From contig OZ017798.1 of assembly GCA_963969395.1 (NCBI GenBank), positions 10,780,173-10,844,172 of the forward strand: 64,000 nt of DNA, written 5' to 3'. The translations under genes were made by a program, and so were the position numbers. Shown in pieces: positions 25,828-36,783 of this stretch; positions within the stretch are counted from its first letter, which is position 1; every line of letters starts with the position of its first letter. Under the pieces are notes generated by a model, which saw only the letters and a program-made list of their open reading frames with translations, did not search any database and was not told the DNA's origin. The DNA is from Pseudoscleropodium purum. Lineage: Eukaryota > Streptophyta > Bryopsida > Hypnales > Brachytheciaceae.

Positions 25828-26434
25828 GAAAGAGTTCCGTCATGCACGGACAATCGGACATGCCACAGGCATTGGACGGCGGGGAATGTGAGCACGTCGA
25901 CGAGCGTACGCCGTCCACGCTTGGGCATCGGTGGCGAGCTCTGCATTAGACCACGAGACAGAATTACCTACAGGAAGTGAAAACCTGAATCAGAGCTTCC
26001 ACTTTCACTTTCAGTTTTCCGCCACATGCCATCCCCTCCCACCTCGCAATTGCTCTCACTCCCTGGTGGCTGACAATCAACTGTACTGTCTCTGCTCATG
26101 GCTTGCATCTGGCCATTTCCATGCCAGGTCATGTGCCATGTCGACGGTGTACGAGGAGCGCACCTCATGCAGCTGGGACCATATTTCTCTCGCCTGTGGG
26201 ATTATAAATCCAACCCCTCTCGACTGTTTCTTCACTCGATCAGACTCAATTGCTATTACTGAAGAGTTTTTCATTCCACGATACCAATCAGAGACAGTGC
26301 ATTGCGTCACGTAACATCTGCTTCCTTGCATTGCCTCTTTAGAGTTAATTCTGGAGGACTTGCTTGCCTGCCTGCAGTAACGTTACAGCAGCCCAAGCGA
26401 ATTTCATACATTCGAGGAGGATTGAACGTTCGCG
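25828..26434 (+). promoter_or_regulatory. ELIP promoter and 5' UTR
   Basis: A TATA box (TATAAAT at 26203-26209) lies about 230 bases before the start codon, so the leader is about 200 bases. The region upstream is duplicated at 30567-31149, and the blocks kept in both copies are candidate control elements: GGACATGCCACAGGC, the GAGCACGTCG/GCGCCGTCC stretch, CTTTCACTTTCA, and CCGCCACATGCCATCCCCTC. ELIP genes are typically induced by high light, cold or drying; no specific element is proven here. The second copy has lost the TATA box. Confidence 0.65.
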
Positions 26435-27136
26435 ATGGCAGCCGCAATGATGTCGCAGACGACTGCTGCGTGCAGCTTGGCTGGTGGGCTTACTGCCTTT
26501 GCACCTGCAAACGGCCGGCTCAATGCGAAAGCCCGGGGGGTGGCAGCGCCCAGACTGGCCACGTCGCTAGCAGGGCGAGTGCGATGTGAGGCCGGCAAGG
26601 GACTGCGCGAGACCATCGACGAGAACACCAAGAAAGAGATCACGGAGGGAGACATCCGGAACAACATGCAGAACAACGAGTCGGAGCAACGATCCTACTT
26701 CGGCGCCAAGCCCACGCCGGGATTCGACCAGGCCGTCGGTTTCACTCCCCGCCCGGAGATCGAGCGTCGTCCCGAGACGGGGGACAAGTCGTTCTGGAGC
26801 GTGTTCGCGTTCGACGGCGCGGCGCCAGAGACCATCAACGGACGTCTGGCCATGCTGGGCATGGTTTGGGCGTTTCTCGCAGAGAAGGCGACGGGCCTGA
26901 CGGTGGTGCAGCAATTGTTCAACCCGTCCACGAGTGGGCTGGTGTTCTTTGTGGGCGCCGTGCAGCTGTTCACGTACGCGTCGCTGGTGCCCATCGTGAA
27001 CGGCGAGTCGACGGACGCGCGCAGCTTCGGCCCTTTCACTGCGCAGGCGGAGCGCTGGAACGGTCGATTGGCGATGCTGGGTTTCTTCTCGCTGGTGCTC
27101 ACGGAGCTCATCCGACAGGCCCCCGTCTTCCACTGA
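26435..27136 (+). CDS. Early light-induced protein (ELIP), chloroplast thylakoid
   Basis: Intronless 233-residue protein. Residues 1-50 are a chloroplast transit peptide (few acidic residues, rich in Ala/Ser/Thr) with a likely cleavage at VRC-EAG (about 51). After a polar linker, three membrane helices follow at about 129-152, 165-187 and 206-225. Helices 1 and 3 contain the paired chlorophyll-binding motifs ETINGRLAMLG and ERWNGRLAMLG, the hallmark of ELIPs in the LHC superfamily. The family binds free chlorophyll and carotenoid and protects thylakoids during light stress or drying. It is slightly longer than the angiosperm proteins (about 195), mostly in the linker. The start codon is in a good context (TCGCGATGGC). 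The very high GC of this frame opens long shadow frames on the other strand. A 5'-truncated relative lies at 30567-31505. Confidence 0.94.
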   Translation: MAAAMMSQTTAACSLAGGLTAFAPANGRLNAKARGVAAPRLATSLAGRVRCEAGKGLRETIDENTKKEITEGDIRNNMQNNESEQRSYFGAKPTPGFDQAVGFTPRPEIERRPETGDKSFWSVFAFDGAAPETINGRLAMLGMVWAFLAEKATGLTVVQQLFNPSTSGLVFFVGAVQLFTYASLVPIVNGESTDARSFGPFTAQAERWNGRLAMLGFFSLVLTELIRQAPVFH

Positions 27137-28410
27137 GTATCGTAGAGTGACCTGATTGCCGATTAGCTCTTGTAATTGTACATTGAGGTGTGTTTGTAGT
27201 CGCCGAGCGGCTAGCTGGCGAGGAGCGGGTTTGAGCTCCTTCAAATCTTGTGTACACTACAATTTTTGAAATATTCGACATAACTGTACATTGTGCTTTT
27301 TCAATCTTGCGTACTTGTAGATTGATTGTATCTGGGTTTGTGAATGATTTTACGTGGTTGAATTAATGCGATTCCAAAGTAATCTGACATTGTGGTGTGT
27401 TTTTGAGGCCGTGTCATTGTTCCTCCATGCGTTTGATTGATTGATTGATCATTCTGTGTCGGAAATAGATAAGGATTTTCACGATGTGCACTAGTTAAGA
27501 TCAGAGCTCTTCCATTCTGTATAATTTGTGATTACCTGTAAAACTGCATCTATCCATATTCTAACACAATAACAGCCACTCTGGCAAGCTTTCTCTTCAC
27601 GCATGAAATTGAAGACGATCTTTCAATTACGATGTAAAAATTCTTCACATATATTTTGGAAATTGATCTTTTGTAACTAAGATAATTGGTGTAAGCTCAA
27701 ATGAAAAATCTCATAAAATTTTATGATGAAAAGCTGAAAACCTTAATGATAACACTCTAGTTAAACCAGAAGTCTCAGTATTAGTAAACACAATAAACGC
27801 ACAGAACAAGAAATGTAAGCTGAAAGTAAGGAATCATCCTTTCTGTGAGGGAGGTAGGTCAGAGCTCCTCATCCTTTGAAAACTTATACTTTTCTTGATA
27901 CTTGCCTACCTGGGATCATTTTGGGTTAAATGAGACCTTGTTCAATTGTTTAAAAATATTCTGAATTATGCTACCTGAAACAGCAATCAGATAGTTATTC
28001 ATCCATTATTCTAAATTTATATTTTGAGAAATTTAATATCATGAAAATTTCAAAATTCAGTAAGTTGTACTCCGTACCAATAAAATTTTGAAATCAAAAA
28101 TAGATTTTTTAATTTTGATTTTGGATTGATTATTAGTGATCTTCAAAATAATTTCATCCCATTAGATTTAGAATGTCATTTTCATGAATTTTTGCAAGTC
28201 ATTTTCAAACACTTTAATTCTTTGAACTGCACAAAATACTAATCACCCCAAAGTTGTTAGTTTGTCATCTAGAATATGGCCTTTAAAGTGCTTCAAGGTT
28301 AATGATGTTATAATCACCTCTAAAGTTCTAAACCAATGGGATTTCAATGAATTTGTTAAACATCAGTTGGAAATACATAGTGGTTGTATTTTCATTGCAT
28401 GGTTTCTAAT
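27137..28410. other. ELIP 3' flank and intergenic DNA
   Basis: The 3' UTR of the ELIP gene presumably ends within the first few hundred bases, but no unambiguous polyadenylation signal was found. The rest is AT-rich without a gene. Confidence 0.5.
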
Positions 28411-28560
28411 TCATGTTGAAGATTTGAGTTGAGATTTTAGGGAAAAAAATTCAGAAAAAATTACTTGATTTTCATTCTTCAAGAATTTATTAAGTAGAAG
28501 TAGGTTTGAAATTGAGGAGATAACTAAATCATTGATAGCTCTAAAATGGAATTGATACAA
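28411..28560. repeat. Fragment of the ~0.7-kb dispersed repeat
   Basis: About 150 bases match the internal part of the repeats at 7911-8592 and 43757-44440: TTGATTTTCATTCTTCAAG, TAAGTAGAAGTAGGT and GGAATTGATAC occur in the same order. The ends of the element are not present. Confidence 0.6.
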
Positions 28561-30566
28561 AGCTTAACAATTACAACATAATTTTTTTATATCTATATAC
28601 TACAAGAATCTTTTTAACTCACTTAGCTCTTTTAACACCCAAATCCTTTCTTGAATTTTTAAATATTTTTTCTTAATATATCATTAAAATTTTAATTTGC
28701 AAAAAAGGTGTGGATTTCCAAGAGTCATGAAGGGTCATTACAAAAAACACTTGTCCTATTTCTTGTTTCTTTGGCCATTTCAGGGGGTTTAAGTATTATT
28801 TTCAACCCAAATACTAAAAGAAACACATGTTTTTTTTGACAACCTCCAATTTTTTGGAATGGATTTTTTTTACATTTATGTTGACAACTTGACATTTAGT
28901 TGTTTTTATGTTTTTCATGATGTTCATTGAATGTTGTTTTTGACATAAAATAGCTAGATGTTGACATAGAATTATAGATGTCAGAAAAAATTTGTTTTAG
29001 AAAAATTTGAGCTCGTCACCTAAATTTGGGGTTTTTTATAGTGAAAAATATGAATTTGAAAGTCAAAATTGGGATACAAGGAGTTATATTGAAGTTACAC
29101 AAACCTACAAGAGATTTTTTAAAATAGCAAATTCTCCACCTTTCACATATGCTCAAAGTGTACTACCTAGGTGTTCATGTAAATAACACAATTTTTATTT
29201 GTCAAAGATATAAACTGGTTGAAAACAAGCATCTTCAAATAGAAAAGAAATTATTTTAATTATTTGATTTTTCAAATTATTTTCTAAAAATCAAATTCAA
29301 AAGTATATATTTTTTGCAATTTTCAAGGCTTTTTTTTTATTGTACATAACTTTTAAAGACAAATTTTCCAAAGCTTGCATTTTTATACATACATTATTAT
29401 CAATGCTTTACAAATTATACATATTTTATTTTATTTAAAAAAATTATTTAAAAAGTCATAGTATTCTAATATTAACTTTTAAAGCCATTTTGGCCAAAAA
29501 ACGGCAAATGTTTCTAACAACTACCTTGGATCACTAGGGGCTAGGGATGAATGAGCATTTATATAGACAAAATATCACTTTAAAGTTGTTGTTTATCATC
29601 TAGAAAATGGCCTTGAAAGTGCTTAAATATGTATTAATAATGTTAAGTTTACTTCTGGATGAATTGGATTTCCAAATTCCAATAGGTTTATTGAAAACTT
29701 GGTTGAAAATATATGTCATGGCTACATTTTCAACAAGTGATTTCAATAAATAAAATAAATATACAACTACACTTTGAGAAGAATTACACTATAGTAATCC
29801 TACAACCTAGCCAAACCTTCAATAGAGGAATGAAAATCTTTTCCTCTTTATACTTGGGGAGAGATGTAAAACTATGTCTACTATTTTGGGTTGTTAATTT
29901 TGAATTTTATCATCTCTCTTCCCTAGTTCAAATTTCAAATTCCAATTAGGGATTCAAAACTCTCATATTTGCTCCTACATTTTTTACAATGCAAAACTTT
30001 GAAGCAAATTTGTGCACCAAATTTTGCCCTTCCAAAGAAAGATCATGGCACACATGTACAAGATGGCAATGGAGTCCTTATAAGAGGCTCTATTCTAATA
30101 ACTAATTGGCTCACTTTTCAAGTAAGGAAGTTAGTCAAACTTCTTCAAGATAGCTTTTGTCTATGCAAAAGCATCAAAATTTCCTCCCCTTCAATGCAAT
30201 TTATGTTGGCTATCTATCACCAAAAACCAACCTCCTATAGGTCTCTGCGACAACTCTAAAGGAAATTTAAGGCTTCTTTTTATTGCATTTCACCAAATCC
30301 ATCCACAAGACAACTAGAAGAATTGTCAATTCTTTCTTATTATGTAAACTATGAAAGACAAACTGAAAAATAGAGTTTAAAATAATATAACTGAAGATGG
30401 CATCTTTATCTTACAAAATGTCCCCCACATGAGCGACAGGCCAAAAAATTTACACTGCTCCACCTTTAGTCCAGAGCCAGTATAGTATGTTATTTCACCC
30501 CCACAAGCTTGCTAGTTTATTTATTTATTTATTAATCTCAGCTTAGTTATTATAGGTCCTATTAAC
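28561..30566. other. AT-rich intergenic DNA, no gene seen
   Basis: A 96-codon frame at 29969-30259 has no recognisable family and lies in AT-rich sequence, so it is not called. Nothing else is supported. Confidence 0.5.
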
Positions 30567-31308
30567 TGCAGAAAGAGCACTGGCACGGACATGCCACAGG
30601 CACTGGACGGCGAGGAATGAGAGCACGTCGGCGAGCGTGCGCCGTCCGTGGATGTGCTTCGGTGGCGAGCTCCGCATGAGACCGCGAGACACAAAGTGAA
30701 AACTTGAATCAGAGATTCTGCTTTCACTTTCACTTCTCCGCCACATGCCATCCCCTCGATCTCACCTGCCATCGCACTTGCAAGTACATGAGGTCCCGGC
30801 CTGTCGAACCACAAACCGCTCTCTGGCTTGCATATGGCCATTTCCAGGACCTGCGTCATGTACGTCGACGGTGCTGCACGCAGGCGCACACCTCTTGCAG
30901 CTGGGATGGTATTCGAACCCTCACTGGATCTATTTGAAATGCAGCCTCTTTCGATCAAGTATTCATCAATTGTTACAAAAAGTATCCCCTCTTACTGAAT
31001 ACCAAATCTGAAACGGAGTTGAGTTCCATCTCTTTCGAAAGGTGTCTTGAATTGGACTTGACTGCTGAAGCTAGCAGCGTTACGTATGCTTACTTATAGC
31101 CGGAGGATTGACGTTTCTCTATATGAGGACATTGAACTTTCACAATGCATTACAAGATTTTTGGGGCCTTTGGATGCCTACGAGTTATCACAACCTGCGA
31201 ACGCAGGAAACAAGTTCGGCGCAGAAGTCTGATGTGGCCGAGACCCTGCCACATCATTGACCAAAATTTATTTATTTATTTATTTATAATTTTTTTTGCA
31301 TTTGGAGA

Positions 31309-31339
<31 letters not shown>

Positions 31340-31505
31340 TATTATGAAAAGAAATTTCTGACAGCGGGCCGTTCCCCTCATTGTGGGGAACAACTGCAGG
31401 GGAACAGGCCCGAAACATGCTTTTGGACCCCAAAAACTCTTCTTATGAGAATGATGTCAATGATCTTGCAGACGACTGCTACAGTTAGCTTAGCTAGGGG
31501 GTTTA
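30567..31505 (+). pseudogene. ELIP pseudogene: duplicated promoter plus first codons
   Basis: Bases 30567-31149 are a diverged copy of the functional ELIP upstream region at 25828-26440. They share CGGACATGCCACAGGC, GGTGGCGAGCTC, CCGCCACATGCCATCCCCTC and ATGGCCATTTCCA-like blocks in the same order. The start codon equivalent is at 31145. Coding similarity resumes at about 31451 (ATGATGTC, then GCAGACGACTGCT) and stops at about 31505, so only some 20 codons exist. The two parts are separated by a 290-bp transposon at 31153-31442. The TATA position reads CTATTTGAA, so promoter function is doubtful. It appears to be a duplicated, 3'-truncated and then transposon-hit copy; the order of truncation and insertion is not known. 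Confidence 0.86.
31153..31442. mobile_element. 290-bp PIF/Harbinger-type MITE, copy 1
   Basis: The element is flanked by TTA at 31150-31152 and 31443-31445, a 3-base target duplication typical of PIF/Harbinger (Tourist-like) elements. Its imperfect terminal inverted repeats are CAAGATTTTTGGGGCC and, reading inward from the right, GAAGAGTTTTTGGGGTCC. A second copy of exactly the same length lies at 49235-49524 in unrelated DNA, which shows it is an independent mobile unit. The centre is a low-complexity A/T tract, and no protein is encoded. Confidence 0.85.
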
Positions 31506-32099
31506 AAAAAGGTGTGATACTTGTTTAAGAATGGAAAATGGAAAGAAATAGAGAGATGGAGTGAATAGAGAATGGAGAAGTTTCTTCATGCCTATTCTTT
31601 CTTTTGACACTTAAGAGGGTAAGAAAAAAAATTCTCAATCTTTAGAAAATAGGCCCTCTGCAATTCAAAAAGAGAGTGTCACATCTTCATTCTTTGAAGA
31701 TTGAAAATGAGAAATATAAAGATGACAATCCCTAATATGAAAATTTGTATTACAATATTGATAACAGATATTTCATTAAAATGGTGGTATTTTACAAACT
31801 TGATACTTCTAGGTTGAGAACGGCCAATCTAAACTGTATACATGTCCTAGATTTTAGGGTTTGAAGGTCTAAAATAATAAAATCTATACTAGTCTTAAAA
31901 AATTAATGCAAAAATAGCGGAAAAATAGCACCATTTAAACAAAATATTTGTTTAATGGAGTTATTTCATATTGTGTGCTCCAGTAGTATTACTAATATAC
32001 ACCTTTTTAAAAAATATGAAAATTTGTTAGATACATATACATGAAAATGTAATTATGATAATCTTTCATCAACATTTATCCAAAATAGTCTAAGCTCTC
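31506..32099. other. AT-rich intergenic DNA, no gene seen
   Basis: No coding region or repeat boundary could be supported here. Confidence 0.5.
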
Positions 32100-32945
32100 C
32101 TCGAATTAACTTGAGTAATGGCCGGATGTCATCGTAGTTACCATCCTAGTCAGATATCTAATGCCGACATCCAAAATCATTATGATATCCGGGGGTCCGC
32201 CATGGTCCCGAAAACCCTATTCTCCGGAGAACTTCGATCCACACTCACAACCCCGTCGTCGTCACTCTCGCAAGCTCTTCTGCTCTTGCTCTCCGCTGGT
32301 CGCAGCAGCAGGCGCCTCTCCGACCTCGTATACCACGCCACTTCTTCAATTCACCTCGCTCTCTTCCACCAACTTGATGTCAAGATGTTCATGTCAGTCC
32401 ATTTCAGCTTGATCATCAGTAATGCTGCGCTCCCGCTGCAGTTGATCAGTTAATTACATCTGCTAGCTGGATCGGAGAGAGACCGCCCGCCGGCCTAGCA
32501 GCGCTAGCGGGCTCAACCACCCGGAGGTTCCTCAAGCACAAGGCTGCTACGGCACCATACTACATATCCAGGTGACTGCTGTCTGTATTTTGTTAGCGGA
32601 GTCATGATTTAGATGATTGTTCAAGTCTACGATTCCTTGAGGACCTTAGCCTATTGACTTGGTCGGATCACTTCTCTCTCTGCTTGTCGGAGCACGCGCC
32701 TTCCCGTCCGTTAATGTCATGGTATACTGACCCACGTTCATGCTAATCCTTCAGCGCGCACTGTCTCCCTAGCTTCCACCTAGCTTCCTGTTGCAATTAA
32801 TCTAATCGTGCGGGATCCGAATATCGTAGGTGGCCGCGTAGCTTCACCACCGGGACGGTTCATCAAGTCGACTCTCCTGAAGCGAAGCCCCGGTCTCTGG
32901 AGAAGCCTTCAGTTTCAATTCACACCGCGTTCTGCTTTTCCAGGT
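32100..32945 (+). other. Gene-like GC-richer segment, exons unresolved
   Basis: Composition resembles exonic DNA. The frame from ATG at 32202 starts MVPKTLFSGELRSTL and is rich in Ser, Leu and Arg, which would suit an organelle targeting peptide. Exon-like blocks end at plausible donors (ACATATCCAG before GTGACTG near 32572; GCTTTTCCAG before GTAACTT near 32942). I could not join them into one reading frame with the downstream frame at 33125, so they may be 5' UTR exons of that gene, a separate small gene, or a decayed gene. Confidence 0.3.
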
Positions 32946-33124
32946 AACTTACAATTCCTATATTTGGTACGTCCCATTCGAGGTAGCTATCACTGTGCAG
33001 AATGCAGCCTGAACGGGTCATGCAGCCTGACGAGAAGTTGTCGGTGTTTCCATGTAGTACTTACTGAGACTTGCATATATGTAAAAAGTATGCTGTTGTA
33101 ATCCAGGGCCAGGGCCGCGCCACC

Positions 33125-34443
33125 ATGAACCGCCGTGGAAATTCCTCGACTGAACCCAAGCACCTTATTGGGGTGCCGAAGATATGCCCCCGCTTGGACT
33201 GTCCGAACCCGACTATTGGAGTGGCCTGGAAAGGCTCCTGGAAACAGCTGCAGTACCATTGCTATGGATGCTGGCGGAAGTTCAATTACGGTGGAGTACT
33301 CCGGAGTTGGGCGAAACAAGTGGCCCCGCCCTCCTGGTGGCTCCGACGACACGCCTCAGACGTAAAGGATGCGCCTAAGCTTCTCGAGCTGCAGCCACCA
33401 AGCCGATCGGGTACAGCTTGCAAGACCATCCCCACTGCAGGACGAAGATCATGATACTACCGAGAGAATTACAATCATTAAATTGGTACTAGGTTTGGAC
33501 TTAATAGTAGAGTTGATCAGTAGTAGACTTGATCTAGATTTCCCGTAAGAAACTAATTAACTGCCATGTTTAGTGAATATCTCCATGATCACTTACGAGG
33601 TGCATGCTGATGTAAAATCTAATTCCGGTAGCTGCATGCTGGTGTTGCAGGGCCGAGCCGGAAACAGACCCACAGACGTCCGAGCCGACGATCAGTTGCA
33701 AAGTCATCGGCGACGGAGGAAGATACTACGAATGATGATACTACGGATGATACTACGGATGCGGTGCATGCTGCAGAGCCGAGCGGGAAACGGACCAGGA
33801 GAGAAAATGTGAACTATGCGATAAACGAAAAGGCAAGATGAATCTAATCATGTTATGAACTACTGTAAATATACAATATATAACATGGAACTAATGGTTT
33901 CAACATTAATAACTTATAGGTAATTTTTGAAATGCTTGCAGGGATCGATCATAGTCCTAGCACTTGCTAGGCTTTGTTTCAACTTATAATTCGTAAAATT
34001 CCGTAGCCTTCAATATTAATAATGTATGCTACATTATTAATATACACTGTATCAATTTTAAACCCTTGAATAATTAGCTCTGAAATCAGTGAAGTGGTCT
34101 TCTATTCGGCCTACAGGGTACAGCTATTGCCACCTCGGGCGAAGATCATGGCAATGGAATCGCAGGAAGTTCGACATTGCCCTTAATCAACGTCGTCACA
34201 AAATCTAATGGTTTTGGTTACGAGGATGCTCATCATGGTCCTGCAACTCGAACCTCTCCGACCTCGGACAACATGAGCGACATGATGAATAGCCTCGACG
34301 AACTCCTTGGTGAAGATGGAGGTGACACTCCAGTGTGGCAAAGCTTCAAGAGTCCAGAAGCACATGTCCTGTGGGACGATGAGGTTGACCGCGCTGGAAA
34401 TGTGCCTGTTGCCGCCATCGACAACAATCCAATTGTGCGTTGA
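33125..34443 (+). CDS. Possible small zinc-ribbon protein, unknown function, frame broken at 3' end
   Basis: Three exons fit in phase: 33125-33410, 33651-33832 and 34117-34443. The start codon has a strong context (GCCACCATGA). The first exon encodes a possible four-cysteine zinc ribbon, C21-x4-C26-x19-C46-x2-C49, followed by a Trp-rich stretch (VAPPSWWLRR). The second exon is basic, then rich in Asp and Thr. The second intron would be a GC-AG intron (AAG before GCAAGA, acceptor CTACAG). The frame stops at 34441-34443 only because a perfect 55-bp tandem duplication shifts it; with one unit it would run on to the TAG at 34619-34621. I recognise no family. It may be a lineage-specific gene, a transposon-derived domain or a recent pseudogene. 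Confidence 0.4.
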
Positions 34444-34493
34444 CCGCGCTGGAAATGTGCCTGTTGCCGCCATCGACAACAATCCAATTGTGC
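34384..34493 (+). repeat. Perfect 55-bp tandem duplication
   Basis: Bases 34384-34438 are repeated without a difference at 34439-34493; the unit starts GTTGACCGCGCTGGAAATGT and ends CAATCCAATTGTGC. Because 55 is not a multiple of three it breaks the reading frame of the surrounding exon. The lack of any mismatch points to a very recent event or an assembly artefact. Confidence 0.95.
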
Positions 34494-36783
34494 AGGGCAC
34501 CAGTGGTTTGATTAACGCCGCAAGTGGGGATGTTGCAGAGCGTAGGCTTAGAGCCATGACGATAACGTTTAATAAGTTCTCGGTACCTCCGAAGACTTTT
34601 TATTCTCGACTACAAGGCTAGACTGCTGATTATTTCAGGTATGTGTTGCTTTGAACTTGAATTTCATCCTGAAATGCAAATAATGCAAATATTGCAAATC
34701 CTGAAATTCTGAAATATTAGATTATTTAAACAATATACTCCCATAATGGCTTAATGGTATTGCAACATTCTCAGGTAGAATTGCTAACTAGCTGATGTTT
34801 GTCCTAATCACCGTTTTTGAACATTTAACTAAAAAACCGGATTCGAGAATATGGTTTATAATTAAATCGGTCAATTTCGTTATATATTATGGGATATCCA
34901 CGACATTGCCAGTGTAAAGGCGGGCGTACTTATACCCAAATCTTTACATAACAGTCCTAGCTAGCTAGATCTTTAATTGAGTTCTTTGCAACTGAATGTC
35001 TCAATTGCATATATGCAAACTGGATTTTGCAGAGTTAAGTTGCAGCTAAGCGAATCGGACCACTGATTTTTCCAAGAGAAGGATGCAATTGAAATGATTC
35101 TCTTCTACCTCTATCAACAAAAATTTGGCTTACTGCTCTAATTTAAGCACCTTTTTTTCAGCGGAGTGATAGAATTCAGAGTTACTGTCAGTGAAGCAGC
35201 TCTTGCTGTGAGTAGACTTTATAGATCATCGATCAATTGCTCGATCACGGGCATGGAAAGTGACTCATTTTGACAATTTTGGATCTGTTTTTTCTAGGCT
35301 ATATATCTCGGAGGCTGTCGCACTTTAGGCCACCATATTATTGAATTTCTGTACATATATTCAAGCAAATAATGTGGTTGTACTTCATTTTGCAAAACTC
35401 AGTGAAGCTAGTGCGTCATTTTGATTCTACAGACATTAGTTTTAGCCACCTTGAATGTGGAGCCTAGCTGGAGCACCGAAAAGGCAGTCAACTAGTACGG
35501 TGTTCCTGTTTTATCTGATGATGCGGGTTCCATGACTGCAAGATAGGGCTTGATCAACTGGACAAGAGGGGTGGGGTTTATGTGTTGCTCATATTTTCTG
35601 CATTTAACCTTCCCATGTACAATTTTTGTTAAGAATTAACACATCTTTTCTCTTACATTTTCGTAATAATATATTACTTACATGCCTCAATTTCATTAAA
35701 TTAGTCATAAAATGAAGGTTTAGGGTTTGGAATTCAAATATTTATTCAGATGAATCATGCATGAGAACTCAAGTTACTTGAATGAAATTTTGTGCTAAAA
35801 CATATGTTGTTCATCATCCACAATATGGACTTTAGAGGGCTACAGGCTTGAATGCATACAAAGCATTCACTTGCTGAACATGTCTTTTATTGTAAGTTGG
35901 ATACCTGGATCATTCTATAAATATTGTAACATTAGTACAGATTGTTGATTTTTTTGTAAAACTGTGTTTTTGTGGTTGTCTACTATTACTGTTCATAGGG
36001 TTACTAATATTGAGACTTTTAATAGACTCAATGTAACAAAATAAAGATTAAGAATTGAGTAAGAATTAACACTAGTAGAAATATGACCCCAAAACACTAG
36101 GCTACAATATTAGAGCTTGAACAACAAGCTAGTGTTTATATGGTTCTAAAGCACTAAGCTTTGAGACTATAGTCTCGTGTTCCAAGGTTACATTTCTACT
36201 GGTTAGTAAAACCTTACTGATATACAATAGTTATATTATGTCTAAATTAGAATATTGAATAGTCATAGAATAGGTAACAAATAATAAGCATTGACTTACA
36301 AGTACCCTACATAAACTACCTTTTTAATATGGAATTATGAATCAACTATATTGTTATACTATTTAACTAAGAATGTCTTTGAAGAAGAATGAGATTGAAC
36401 TAAAAATTCCTTAAATGATTGAGTGTGAAAATGTTCACACTTTGCTTTCAAAGTTGACTTTTATATGAGACATCAGGGTACAACAATTAGCAAAGTCTAT
36501 GATGGATTATGCCAACTTAAATCTTCAATGCAGATGAGAACAAAAGTTGTAATATTAATATAAAGTTATAGTTCAAACTTCCAAAAGCTCATTCATATTG
36601 TTATCATCTTGAATAATAAAGAAAGAATACCAATTGTAGTTCTATAGTAGCAAATGAAAAATTTTACTTTATTTATTTAATCTTTCAACCTTAAGCAATG
36701 TAACCCAAAGAAAACTAATGGAATTTTGGAATTCAATGAAGTAAAACAAAAGATAATCGAAATGAAGAGCATCCAAAATACAA
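34494..36783. other. Remnant exon tail, then AT-rich intergenic DNA
   Basis: To 34621 the ancestral frame of the preceding gene remains open (ending at TAG). Beyond that I see no gene, RNA or complete repeat. Confidence 0.5.

Noticed and set aside
25931..26314. 127-codon plus-strand frame upstream of ELIP
   Set aside because: It overlaps the TATA box and the promoter that is duplicated at 30567-31149; the copy does not preserve the frame.
26695..27111. 138-codon minus-strand frame in the same region
   Set aside because: It is another antisense shadow of the ELIP coding sequence.
26567..27244. 225-codon minus-strand frame opposite the ELIP gene
   Set aside because: It is an antisense shadow created by the GC-rich codon pattern of the ELIP frame, is mostly Arg/Leu/Gln-rich and matches no family.
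29969..30259. 96-codon plus-strand frame
   Set aside because: No recognisable domain, and it is not flanked by splice sites or other exons.
30521..30958. 145-codon minus-strand frame over the ELIP pseudogene promoter
   Set aside because: It is antisense to a duplicated noncoding region, and its similarity to the frame at 25634-25918 reflects the promoter duplication.
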